Shown here: one piece after another, positions 35,162 through 43,802 of the stretch | Numbering within the stretch: the first letter of the stretch is position 1 | Layout of the letters: every line of letters starts with the position of its first letter | The notes under the pieces: generated by a model | Seen by the model: the letters and a program-made list of their open reading frames with translations, nothing else | The model's database searches: none | Told to the model about the DNA's origin: nothing | Position numbers and translations under genes: made by a program | Origin: Desulfamplus sp. | Lineage (GTDB): Bacteria; Desulfobacterota; Desulfobacteria; Desulfobacterales; Desulfobacteraceae | DNA length: 64,000 nucleotides | Direction: 5' to 3' | Assembly (NCBI GenBank): GCA_015232455.1 | Contig: JADFZQ010000011.1 | Location: 1 to 64,000 of the forward strand

Positions 35162-36724
35162 TCAAGATTCTGAAGGCAGACGACACTCGAATATTCTCCT
35201 TAGTTTTTTTTCAAGTATATTGGCAGTAAAGGGTTTGATAATATACTGAGTTACACCGAGACTAAGTGCATCGGACACAATATTTTGATCCGAACGTCCC
35301 GTGATCATTACAAAAGGGATTTTGCACAACTCACCATCTTTTTTTACATGTTGCAGAAACTCAATGCCATTCATCCCCGGCATATCATAATCGGAAATGA
35401 TCAGGTTGACTTTTTCGGTTTCTAAATATTTAACCGCTTCCACTGCACTATCAACCTTGGTAATATTTCTGTAACCCAGATCCTTTAAAAAGCCTGCAAT
35501 AAGGCGTCGCATCATTGCATAATCGTCAACCACAAGAATACGAAACGAGTCATTGGCATTTTTATCATCATCGTATATTTCCTGAACAGGTTCTGCTATG
35601 CTGTATTGGTTTGGAAGCCTTATAACAAGTGTAGTTCCCTTTTCATCATCTGATGTAAAAGATATTTTTCCACCCATTGTCAACACAATTAAATTAGCAA
35701 TATATGTGCCAAGCCCCTCCCGATCTCCCTTGCCGTATGTGCTCTTTTTCTCAAAAAATGACTTTCTGATCTCATTAGGTATGATGCCCCGATTATGCAC
35801 AAGAATAAGATTTTCCTTTTTTTGATTCTCCAGTGCAACGTTAACCTTGCTACCTTCGTATGAGGCTTCTACAGCATTTTTGATAAGATTAAGGAGCAAA
35901 GAATAAAACAACGTCTTTTCTCCAGGAACTTCAAAGGAATCTGTCATAACAGCCGGAATACCAGCAATGGAAATGGTAAAACCTATATTGCCAGCCATTA
36001 ACATATTTCTGATATCTTTTTTAATCTGATACAAAATTTTAACCAGATCCACTGGAACAGGATTAAATTTATATGTCTGATTTTCCATTTTATATAAATC
36101 TATGGAACTATTAAGATTTCCGATAACTTTAGAACCGGCTGATTCAGCTTTTTGTAGTATCATTTTCTGCCTGTCGGTAAGGTTATCATCCTTTGCCAAC
36201 AACCTTGGAACCTCCATTAAATCATTTAAACCTGTTTGAACAGCATCGCCAGAAAGTTTTTCAAGAAGTAACTTCAACCTGGCGTTCTCCTCTTGCAGCA
36301 TTTTTTGCATCAACAGTTGATCCCTTGCACTTTTTACATAAAGATGGGTTCTAATTCGGGCTTTGAGGATAGAAGCACTGACAGGTTCGTGAATATAATC
36401 CTCGGCACCCATGAGTAACCCTCTGGCTTTCTTTGAATCTTCCCCCTGTTCTGAAATAAAGAGAATTGGAATCTCAAGTGTACACTCATTTGCCTTGAGG
36501 CGTCTGCACAGTTCCCGACCGTTTTTTTCAGGCTGCTTCATGTAGAGTAAAATAAGATCTGGGGGACAGATCGTTATCTCTTCAATGGCTTTTTTTCCAT
36601 TCAAAACCAGTTGAGTTTCATATTCTTCGTTTAATATATTCACAACAGAATCAATATCTACATCTCTTTCATAGACAATCATAAGATTTTTCTTGGTTTT
36701 GTGTGATTGAAATTTCATTGCCAT
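35162..36724 (-). CDS. Hybrid signalling protein: receiver, degenerate kinase, receiver
   Basis: 520 residues. Receiver 1 (about 12-130) has L-I-L-L-Y-M-K-Q-P where the phosphoacceptor Asp is replaced by Tyr. The dimerisation region (about 155-215) lacks the usual R-H-D-L-K His and reads G-L-N-D-L-M-E-V. The ATPase part has N-L-I-K-N-A-V-E-A-S and G-L-G-T-Y-I-A-N. Receiver 2 (about 398-515) is intact, with I-S-D-Y-D-M-P-G-M-N-G. It probably cannot autophosphorylate on His; receiver 2 may be driven by another kinase. Single gene. Confidence 0.85.
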   Translation of the reverse strand: MAMKFQSHKTKKNLMIVYERDVDIDSVVNILNEEYETQLVLNGKKAIEEITICPPDLILLYMKQPEKNGRELCRRLKANECTLEIPILFISEQGEDSKKARGLLMGAEDYIHEPVSASILKARIRTHLYVKSARDQLLMQKMLQEENARLKLLLEKLSGDAVQTGLNDLMEVPRLLAKDDNLTDRQKMILQKAESAGSKVIGNLNSSIDLYKMENQTYKFNPVPVDLVKILYQIKKDIRNMLMAGNIGFTISIAGIPAVMTDSFEVPGEKTLFYSLLLNLIKNAVEASYEGSKVNVALENQKKENLILVHNRGIIPNEIRKSFFEKKSTYGKGDREGLGTYIANLIVLTMGGKISFTSDDEKGTTLVIRLPNQYSIAEPVQEIYDDDKNANDSFRILVVDDYAMMRRLIAGFLKDLGYRNITKVDSAVEAVKYLETEKVNLIISDYDMPGMNGIEFLQHVKKDGELCKIPFVMITGRSDQNIVSDALSLGVTQYIIKPFTANILEKKLRRIFECRLPSES

Positions 36725-36798
36725 TTTGATTTGATCCCCTCAAGTAAAAATTATGCTGAATCATTTATAGTGTTCTAAAGCGGCAGTAATTCTAATGT

Positions 36799-36984
36799 CT
36801 AATTATAACGGATTTGGGAGACAAGGTAATATGCTGAAATAATTATACCAAATCACGCTCCAAATTTCTTGATTTTTAAGTTGAATTTGCATTGTATGGC
36901 ATAACTTTTTAATCAAGATAGCAATTTCAACAAAAACAGGTTTTAGTGATACAATTTATTCTACTCCAAATCCGTTATATTTAG
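36799..36984. repeat. MITE-like element with 19-bp terminal inverted repeats
   Basis: CTAATTATAACGGATTTGG (36799-36817) and CCAAATCCGTTATATTTAG (36966-36984) are inverted copies with one mismatch, 148 bases apart. There is no coding sequence inside. It occupies most of the 36725-37039 intergenic gap. No target-site duplication was evident. Confidence 0.55.
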
Positions 36985-37039
36985 TTGGAACTCAATTTAT
37001 AATAGTCAACAGTATAAAATTTTACAAAGATTTGAAATA

Positions 37040-37858
37040 TCAAAGCCCAGTAATTACAGCCTTATTTCTGGGTGGTATTCTGTGATAGCTAAATTTTGGA
37101 TAACCTACCATCATTGAACCGTAGCTTACGTTATTTTTCGGAAGTCCCAATGCAGCCTGCAATGGAGGCCAAAACATAGCAGCAGCATTAAAATATCCGC
37201 ACCAACAACCACCAAGATCAAAAGCTGGCAATGCAAGCTCAAGCCATGTTAGGGCAATAGTACAAGCTGTATTTGATGAAAAATCTCTCTTATCACCGTG
37301 GGCAATAATAAGATGTGGTGTGTTGCGGGTAATATTGTCAATTCCTGCTTCATATCCTGCAACCACAAGTTCAAGCTCCATTGATTTTGCCATTTCAGGC
37401 TTCTCTTTTATCATCCACTTCATCCAATCAATCACATGACCACAAAGCTTTGTAAGCTCTTCACGTTCGTAAACAACATGCCACTTAACAGGCTGACGGT
37501 TGTGTCCAGAAGGTGCATAGCTTGCAATTGAGAGAATTTTTTCAAGCGTCTCCTTAGCAACTTGTTTTTTCTTATAACTTCTTATTGATCTGCGATGCTT
37601 TAAGAACTGCTCCATCTTTTCTGGATCAGGCAATAGCTCTTTTTTAATCTCCATACAATCTTCTGGTGCAAATTTTGTGTGAGATAATGCAGCAGTTGGG
37701 CAAACTGCAACACAATGTCCGCAATTGATGCAAAAATTTTCCGCACCTTTTGCTATTTCTGGAAATCCCTCTTTAAGGTTAATAATTAAAACTGGACACT
37801 CTGCAGCACATATTCCATCTTTGACACATTTTGTCTGATCTACTGTTATTAAAGCCAT
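37040..37858 (-). CDS. Ferredoxin-nitroreductase fusion protein
   Basis: 272 residues: an N-terminal two-cluster ferredoxin domain (C-V-K-D-G-I-C-A-A-E-C-P, with the second ligand Cys replaced as usual for this family, and C-I-N-C-G-H-C-V-A-V-C-P) and a nitroreductase domain from about 85 (R-R-S-I-R-S-Y, then A-P-S-G-H-N-R-Q-P). FMN-dependent reductases of this type take electrons from the fused clusters. The substrate is not predictable. Confidence 0.9.
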   Translation of the reverse strand: MALITVDQTKCVKDGICAAECPVLIINLKEGFPEIAKGAENFCINCGHCVAVCPTAALSHTKFAPEDCMEIKKELLPDPEKMEQFLKHRRSIRSYKKKQVAKETLEKILSIASYAPSGHNRQPVKWHVVYEREELTKLCGHVIDWMKWMIKEKPEMAKSMELELVVAGYEAGIDNITRNTPHLIIAHGDKRDFSSNTACTIALTWLELALPAFDLGGCWCGYFNAAAMFWPPLQAALGLPKNNVSYGSMMVGYPKFSYHRIPPRNKAVITGL

Positions 37859-37947
37859 AGAAATTATCTTCCCTTCTATATTTTAAGTGAAATTATCGAA
37901 TTAATTTTTTAAACAACCCTTCTATATTCTATAAATATATTTAGAGT

Positions 37948-38460
37948 TTACTCAACAGGTGGAATAACCATAACTGGAATTTTGGATTGTTTAAGAACTC
38001 CTTTTGCAACTTGACCAAGAGATGTAGTTGAAGAGAAAAATCCTTTGTGTGATCCAATAATAATGAGATCACAATTTTCTTCAAGGGCTGTATGGATAAT
38101 AGTGTCAACAACATGACCATCTTTTACAAGGATTTTATCTACCGTGTAATCACAGTCAGTTGTTCTTACATCTTTAGAAAAGGCATCTATTGCTTCATGG
38201 ATCATGGTTTGATTATTTTTTTTACCAATCAAAGTCATTCTTGCATCATTTTCATGCTGTTTATGGAGAGTTTCCCATTTTTCTTTACCTATAAACCCTG
38301 TAATCATTGCATCAACACTATCAGGAAGTGGCTCCATGACATGAAGAAGCGTAATTCCTCCACAATATTTTGAAGATAGACTTGCAGCATAGGTAAAAGC
38401 ATTGCGGCAATTGTTTGATAGGTCTGTAGCAAACAAAATTTTTTTTATATCTTGAACCAT
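37948..38460 (-). CDS. Universal stress protein
   Basis: 170 residues, one UspA domain: I-L-F-A-T-D-L-S-N at the N-terminus, and the C-terminal nucleotide-binding G-S-H-K-G-F-F-S-S-T-T-S-L-G-Q-V-A-K-G-V-L, fitting an ATP-binding USP (G-x2-G-x9-G-S/T). It precedes the ferredoxin-nitroreductase gene on the same strand with a gap of about 90 bases. Confidence 0.9.
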   Translation of the reverse strand: MVQDIKKILFATDLSNNCRNAFTYAASLSSKYCGGITLLHVMEPLPDSVDAMITGFIGKEKWETLHKQHENDARMTLIGKKNNQTMIHEAIDAFSKDVRTTDCDYTVDKILVKDGHVVDTIIHTALEENCDLIIIGSHKGFFSSTTSLGQVAKGVLKQSKIPVMVIPPVE

Positions 38461-38526
38461 TTTTTTCTCCTTTGATTAAAATTTCAATTTTCTTTTATTA
38501 GCACTCTTGATCTAAAATCTTTTTAA

Positions 38527-39354
38527 TTAAACTCTATTTATGGATTTGTGGTGTTTAATAGCAGAGCGTACCCCATTCATCATACTCACATTACCAAAAC
38601 AGAAATATTTTACAAGATGGGACTCTTTTAACTTTAACGATCTGAAAATCTGTTTTTCAGCTAATCCTTTTTCCCAAAGCTCAATTATATCTCCATAGAG
38701 ATTTTCTAAAAAATTAAGTTTTAAACAGATATGTTCCTTACCCTTTTTTTGCTTAGGGTTATGACCACAAAGCAAAATGTCAAAATTAAGATCGACAAGT
38801 GTTTTTAAAGATTCGATCTGAGTGCCAATATCTTCGTCAGCTCTGAAAAATTTTATCCTATCACCAAGATAGAGATCACCTGAGAAAATAATCCCCTGAT
38901 CAGGAAGAAAGAAAACTGTATGATCCTTTGAATGACCCGGTGTATGGATTGCTATCATTTTACCAAGAACTGTCTCAATCTCTTTAGGAAGCGGGTTTAA
39001 TTTAAGTGGAGTTGTCTTGCCCCATACATATTTTTGATAAGGCAAAATGGAGTAGGGGGTTTTTAATTTTTCTCTGCTTAGATGATGACCGAAAACATCA
39101 GCTCCATGAAGTGTCTGAATTGCAGCCGCATTACCTGAATGATCTTCATGGTGATGTGTCAAAAAAATTTGTTTTACCCTGTTATCACGAGCTATTGATA
39201 CAACTTCTCTCTTAAGATGAGATTGACCCGTATCAACCATTGTATCTCCAAATAGATAACAGTAAACCGTCATTAAAGGATGTCCTGCTAAAGACCAACC
39301 AAGTTTAAAACCTTTTATGCCACTATGAAATTGATATGTTTTACAAAGACGCAT
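38527..39354 (-). CDS. Metallo-beta-lactamase-fold hydrolase
   Basis: 275 residues. The metal-binding T-H-H-H-E-D-H-S-G-N at about 65-74, the His in H-T-P-G-H-S-K-D-H and S-G-D-L-Y-L-G-D are all present, so it should bind two metals. The C-terminal part has a winged-helix-like segment. It resembles thioesterase/glyoxalase II-type members. Last in a run of minus-strand redox and stress genes (37-41 kb). Confidence 0.88.
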   Translation of the reverse strand: MRLCKTYQFHSGIKGFKLGWSLAGHPLMTVYCYLFGDTMVDTGQSHLKREVVSIARDNRVKQIFLTHHHEDHSGNAAAIQTLHGADVFGHHLSREKLKTPYSILPYQKYVWGKTTPLKLNPLPKEIETVLGKMIAIHTPGHSKDHTVFFLPDQGIIFSGDLYLGDRIKFFRADEDIGTQIESLKTLVDLNFDILLCGHNPKQKKGKEHICLKLNFLENLYGDIIELWEKGLAEKQIFRSLKLKESHLVKYFCFGNVSMMNGVRSAIKHHKSINRV

Positions 39355-39367
39355 TTAGCTCCTTAAA

Positions 39368-39865
39368 CTATTTTGATCCATTAGTTTCTAATAGTAATTT
39401 CTCAATATCTTTTTCGATTTTATTTGGTGCATCTTTAGGAGCAAACCGTTTAACAGGATTGCCATTTGCGTCAATAAGGAATTTTGTGAAGTTCCATTTA
39501 ATCTGAGGTGTTAAAAAGCCTGTAAGAGCCTGTTTTAGATATTTAAATAGAGGATGTGCATTTTCTCCATTAACATCAACTTTTGCAAACATGGGAAATG
39601 TAACTCCATAGTTTATATAGCATGTCTGTTTGATTGACTCCTCATCACCAGGTTCTTGATTGGCAAACTGATTACATGGAAACCCTAATATTTCAAATCC
39701 TCTATCTTTATACTTATCATATAACTCTTGCAATCCTTTATATTGAGGGGTTAAACCACATTTAGAGGCTGTATTGACTACAAGAACCACTTTGCCTCTA
39801 TAACTCTCCATTGAAATCTCTTTATTGCCAAGTGTTTTAGCTTTAAATGTATAGAATTCTGTCAT
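39368..39865 (-). CDS. Glutathione peroxidase family protein
   Basis: 165 residues with N-T-A-S-K-C-G-L-T-P-Q-Y (peroxidatic Cys, not selenocysteine), F-P-C-N-Q-F-A-N-Q-E-P-G and I-K-W-N-F-T-K-F-L. Cys-type members usually use thioredoxin to reduce hydroperoxides. It lies 13 bases upstream of the metallo-hydrolase gene on the same strand and is likely co-transcribed. Confidence 0.95.
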   Translation of the reverse strand: MTEFYTFKAKTLGNKEISMESYRGKVVLVVNTASKCGLTPQYKGLQELYDKYKDRGFEILGFPCNQFANQEPGDEESIKQTCYINYGVTFPMFAKVDVNGENAHPLFKYLKQALTGFLTPQIKWNFTKFLIDANGNPVKRFAPKDAPNKIEKDIEKLLLETNGSK

Positions 39866-40034
39866 TATAATGAATCTCCTTAGCGAACATTTGATATTTA
39901 TGATCTCTTGTTTTTAATATCTTATTGTATATCTATGACTATTCTATCCACGAGAGTCAAGGAGAGTGTGGTATGTTGTCGATCTTTTTAATATTTTTAA
40001 GAAAAGAGACGTTGCTAAATTTTATATTTTGCCT

Positions 40035-40859
40035 TTATGCAATAATTTCTCCTCTTGCACTTATAACAACTTTTGTAATTGGAACCGTTACTCCAGCAAG
40101 CTCCATTCCTTTTTTTACAATCATTGGAAGCCCTGAACAACATGGAACTTCCATTATCAAAGTAGTAACGCTTTTTATTCCAGCAGTTTTGAAAATATCA
40201 GCAAATTTTTGAATGTATGAATCAACATCGTCAAATTTAGGGCATCCGATCATAACAACCTTTCCCTTGAGGAAATCTTGATGAAATGCTGGGTATGCAA
40301 CTGGAACGCAATCTGCTGTAATCAATAAATCAGCTCCTTTTAGAAATGGTGCTGTTGGCGGAATAAGCCTAATTTGCACAGGCCAATGACCAAGATTTGA
40401 TTTACATGCTCCAGAAGCCTCACATTTTAAATCTGACGGTTTATTGGCATCAGAGCATGAACATTGAGAACTTTTTATATTGGTATCAGCTCCTTTATGA
40501 CCATTTGATATAGGAAAAGTTTGAAGTTGGGTTGAAGGGCAGCCACATGCTAAAGTTGCAGAAGGTTTTGATTCTGAAGTTACTATACTTTGTGAGCTGT
40601 TTTTCTTTTGCTCAAGCTCCTTTAGATATGCTTCAACCGCTTTTTCATCAAACTCATCAGCTTCTCTTTCAATGATTTTAAGAGCGTCTTGAGGGCATTC
40701 ACCTATACAGGCACCAAGACCATCACAATATTGATCCTTAACAATTTTTGCTTTTCCATCAATTATCTGAATCGCACCTTCTGCACAAGACACAACGCAA
40801 TTTCCGCAGCCATTGCAGAGTTCTTCATCTATTTGTATTATTTTTCTTTTAACTTTCAT
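40035..40859 (-). CDS. Ferredoxin-domain protein with Cys-rich C-terminal domain
   Basis: 274 residues: C-N-G-C-G-N-C-V-V-S-C and C-D-G-L-G-A-C-I-G-E-C-P near the N-terminus. These belong to a common anaerobe family in which the second cluster has Leu in one ligand place. A spacer with several Cys (A-C-G-C-P-S, Q-C-S-C-S-D) follows, then a conserved domain with D-C-V-P-V-A-Y, G-C-P-K-F-D and V-P-C-C-S-G-L-P. Proposed role: electron transfer; the exact function is unknown. Confidence 0.8.
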   Translation of the reverse strand: MKVKRKIIQIDEELCNGCGNCVVSCAEGAIQIIDGKAKIVKDQYCDGLGACIGECPQDALKIIEREADEFDEKAVEAYLKELEQKKNSSQSIVTSESKPSATLACGCPSTQLQTFPISNGHKGADTNIKSSQCSCSDANKPSDLKCEASGACKSNLGHWPVQIRLIPPTAPFLKGADLLITADCVPVAYPAFHQDFLKGKVVMIGCPKFDDVDSYIQKFADIFKTAGIKSVTTLIMEVPCCSGLPMIVKKGMELAGVTVPITKVVISARGEIIA

Positions 40860-41023
40860 ATTCTCATATCTCCTAATATTTTAATTAGTTATAATAACAT
40901 ATCCTCATATTTTCAATTCTTCTCCTGCAAAACTTGGATTTGAGCTTTGATTTTATTAGATAGAAATTTAGTTCTGCAGTAAGGCCTATCTTTTATAAAC
41001 CCACAAATTTTAAGGATAGATTT

Positions 41024-41836
41024 TCATATTAGCACAGAGGCAGCTTTGATTTTTCCAGATTCAGTTAAAAATGATTTTGAGATAATCCTCTCAAGCCTAT
41101 CTCTGCTTATTAACGCCTCATTTTTCTCCTGTTTTTCCTTTTGCTCCTCTTCAAGATTTGTGATGAGATCAGCATCATAAAGCACTTTAAAATTTAGAGT
41201 CTCGCTCTCTCTTGGATGGTGATGATGTCCAACAATATCGCACACTTCATCAATTAACTCTGGCTTTGCACCAAGTTTTTCAAGAATAGAGCGTGCAATT
41301 GGAGGACCTTCAAGCTCTTGATATTTTGGGGCATTGGAGTTGTATTTTCTCTCTGACTCTTTTATTCCAATATCATGCAAATAGGCAGCAGATAGAATCA
41401 CAGCAAGGTTTGCACGATCTTCTCTTGCTGTTTTATCCTCTTGTTTTCCTTTTGCTGCATCTTTTTTATCAAAGAACTTAGCTTGCTCATCTTTTCCTAT
41501 ATGTTCTGCATATCGAGCTACCCTCATGGCATGACCAATGCGTTTAAAATCTGATTTAAAATATCTTTTCATCTCTACAGCAACTCTATCTTTTAGCATA
41601 TCTTCCCTTTGGCTGAGAAACTCTTCTGGAAGGTTGGCTATACACTGATCCGCATACTGGCAATATGAGGCACAGCCAAAATCCATTTTAGGATTAACAA
41701 TTCTTTTGCCGCAGCTTCTACATCTTCTTGATGTGTCATCTTTAAAAAATTCCATATCAGCACCGCACTCTGGACATTTTGTGTCAAAAATAGCATCTTT
41801 TTTCCAGTATTGTGTCTCTTGACCCGGACATTTCAT
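41024..41836 (-). CDS. HD-domain phosphohydrolase with zinc-ribbon N-terminus
   Basis: 270 residues. The N-terminus has two Cys pairs (C-P-E-C-G and C-R-S-C-G) plus C-A-S-Y-C-Q-Y-A-D-Q-C, suggesting metal or Fe-S binding. The HD domain has H-A-M-R-V-A-R-Y-A, Y-L-H-D-I-G and V-G-H-H-H-H-P-R. HD proteins hydrolyse nucleotides or phosphates, and the ligand set looks complete. Substrate unknown. The 41837-42132 upstream gap holds no gene. Confidence 0.82.
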   Translation of the reverse strand: MKCPGQETQYWKKDAIFDTKCPECGADMEFFKDDTSRRCRSCGKRIVNPKMDFGCASYCQYADQCIANLPEEFLSQREDMLKDRVAVEMKRYFKSDFKRIGHAMRVARYAEHIGKDEQAKFFDKKDAAKGKQEDKTAREDRANLAVILSAAYLHDIGIKESERKYNSNAPKYQELEGPPIARSILEKLGAKPELIDEVCDIVGHHHHPRESETLNFKVLYDADLITNLEEEQKEKQEKNEALISRDRLERIISKSFLTESGKIKAASVLI

Positions 41837-42132
41837 AGTTGCCTCCTTAATTCTTTGTGATTTTTATTTGTTATCTTTTCAAATAAAATGTTATTTTCTT
41901 CTGTCTCTTATTTATCTGTAATATAAGGCATGTTGAAAAGAAAAACATTGATCTTAATCAACTAAAATATTTTTTTAGGAAGATGATTTTGTAAAACTTA
42001 CACTCAAACAGATAGATATTTATTGTGAGACAATTATCTTGACATTAACCTCTTTATAATATTTCTTAAATATTAATAATTAATTATAAACATAGTTTTT
42101 TAACACAAAATAACTCAAAATGGAGGCAGCTC

Positions 42133-42564
42133 TTGTATTCAAAAATATTGATTTTACACTTTCCACCAGAAGTGGCTCAAAAGGCTGTTGTATGTTACCT
42201 TACAAAAAAATTTGACCTTATTTTTAATATCTTAAACGCAAAAGTATCTAACCGTAAAGATGGCTACATGGTATTAGAAATTTCAGGAACAAGGGATAGT
42301 TTTAAACAAGGTGTGGAATACCTTAAAAATCAGGGGGTAAGAGTCAGCTCTGCTGATCAAGAGATATGGAGAGATAGTGAAAAATGTACACATTGCGGCT
42401 CTTGCACCGCTGTCTGTCCATCTGGAGCATTATCAATCAAACGTCCTGAGATGGAGGTTATATACGATAAAGATAAATGCACGGTATGCGAATTATGTAT
42501 TGTTACATGTCCCTCAAGAGCTATGGGGCTTTACTCAAAAAATACTGAAGATATGATGTCTTAA
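42133..42564 (+). CDS. NIL-domain ferredoxin
   Basis: 143 residues starting at TTG, chosen because TGGAGG lies 7 bases upstream. The N-terminal NIL domain (about 1-75) is followed by a two-cluster ferredoxin with C-T-H-C-G-S-C-T-A-V-C-P and C-T-V-C-E-L-C-I-V-T-C-P. NIL-ferredoxins in anaerobes have been linked to sulfur transfer from sulfide. Here mnmA begins 12 bases after its stop, so a role in supplying sulfur or electrons to tRNA thiolation is attractive, but inferred. Confidence 0.85.
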   Translation: MYSKILILHFPPEVAQKAVVCYLTKKFDLIFNILNAKVSNRKDGYMVLEISGTRDSFKQGVEYLKNQGVRVSSADQEIWRDSEKCTHCGSCTAVCPSGALSIKRPEMEVIYDKDKCTVCELCIVTCPSRAMGLYSKNTEDMMS

Positions 42565-42575
42565 AAAGCTATAAA

Positions 42576-43802
42576 ATGACTGGGAACAAAGATAATATAG
42601 CTCTTGCATCAAATGATGCAAAGCAGAATGATAGAATTAAGAGATCGGTAGCCAAACAAGTGGCTGTTGCTTTAAGCGGTGGAGTTGACTCTTTAGTTGC
42701 GGCTTTTCTCCTAAAAAAGGAGTATCCTAACTTATTTGGTATCCATTTCACAACAGGCTATGAAGAGAAGATTAATAGTAATGAATATCTCAAGGAAGAA
42801 AATTTATCATTAAAAACAGGTTCAAACGATATTGTTGAGCATCTAAAAAAGCAGTTGGATATTCCAATTTATTGTGTCGATCTAAAAGAGCAGTTTGAAC
42901 AAGATGTTGTCTCATATTTTATTGAGACATACAAAATTGGAAAAACCCCAAATCCCTGTATTGTCTGCAATAAAAAGATAAAGTTTGGTATATTATTGAA
43001 GGCTGCGGGTGAATTAGGAGCTGATTTTTTAGCAACTGGTCATTATGCACGAATTTGCTTTAACAACCAGAGTTCAAATCTTAATGACTCTGTGGCTCTC
43101 TTGAGAGGAAAAGATTCACTAAAGGATCAATCATATTTTCTCTCTATGCTTTCCAATGAGCAATTGAAAAATGCTATTTTTCCTCTTGGAGATTTTACAA
43201 AACATGAAGTTGTAAATATTGCAGCTCAAAATAGCCTTACTCCGATACATAAAAAAGAGAGTCAAGATATTTGTTTTATACAACAAGACTCTTTTGCCAA
43301 TTTTATCTTATCAAAATGCACAAATTCGCTTGTTCAAGATAACAACAAAGAGTTCAGCCCAGAAAACATATCACCATTTACATCTGGAGATATTGTAACC
43401 ACAAATGGCAATATTGTTGGCAGACACAGAGGACTTTATTCTTACACTATAGGACAACGAAGAGGCTTAAATTGCCCAGGACCTGCCCCATACTATGTTA
43501 AAAAGATTGATATGGAGCAAAATCGCTTGATTGTCGGTTTTAAAGAAGAGCTTTTTGAAAAAGAGTGTACCCTCAATCATATCAATTGGTTGTCCAATGA
43601 GCCTTATTTTGCAGATTCATCTTTAAGAGTTACAACGTGCATACGCTACAGCCATAAGCCTGTGCTATCAACTCTTATTCTAAATGATGCAGAATCTACT
43701 ACAAAAGTGATTTTTGACGAGCCTCAACTTTCCGTAACACCCGGACAGTGTGCTGTATTTTATGATGGAGATAAGGTTTTGGGGGCAGGATTTATCCAAT
43801 GA
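42576..43802 (+). CDS. mnmA: tRNA 2-thiouridylase
   Basis: 408 residues, thiolates U34 of Lys, Glu and Gln tRNAs. The PP-loop S-G-G-V-D-S-L is at about 34-40, the first catalytic Cys is in N-P-C-I-V-C-N, and the second in S-Q-D-I-C-F-I. T-G-H-Y-A-R, K-D-Q-S-Y-F-L and G-Q-R-R-G-L are conserved. The first 25 residues before V-A-V-A-L-S-G-G are extra, so a later start is possible. It overlaps mtaB by ATGA. Confidence 0.95.
   Translation: MTGNKDNIALASNDAKQNDRIKRSVAKQVAVALSGGVDSLVAAFLLKKEYPNLFGIHFTTGYEEKINSNEYLKEENLSLKTGSNDIVEHLKKQLDIPIYCVDLKEQFEQDVVSYFIETYKIGKTPNPCIVCNKKIKFGILLKAAGELGADFLATGHYARICFNNQSSNLNDSVALLRGKDSLKDQSYFLSMLSNEQLKNAIFPLGDFTKHEVVNIAAQNSLTPIHKKESQDICFIQQDSFANFILSKCTNSLVQDNNKEFSPENISPFTSGDIVTTNGNIVGRHRGLYSYTIGQRRGLNCPGPAPYYVKKIDMEQNRLIVGFKEELFEKECTLNHINWLSNEPYFADSSLRVTTCIRYSHKPVLSTLILNDAESTTKVIFDEPQLSVTPGQCAVFYDGDKVLGAGFIQ

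Noticed and set aside
39925-40212. Plus-strand ORF opposite the ferredoxin-domain gene
   Set aside because: It is mostly antisense to a clear gene on the other strand and shows no domain.
42039-42060. Promoter TTGACA ... TATAAT before the NIL-ferredoxin gene
   Set aside because: Both boxes are perfect, but only 10 bases separate them, too few for a sigma-70 promoter.
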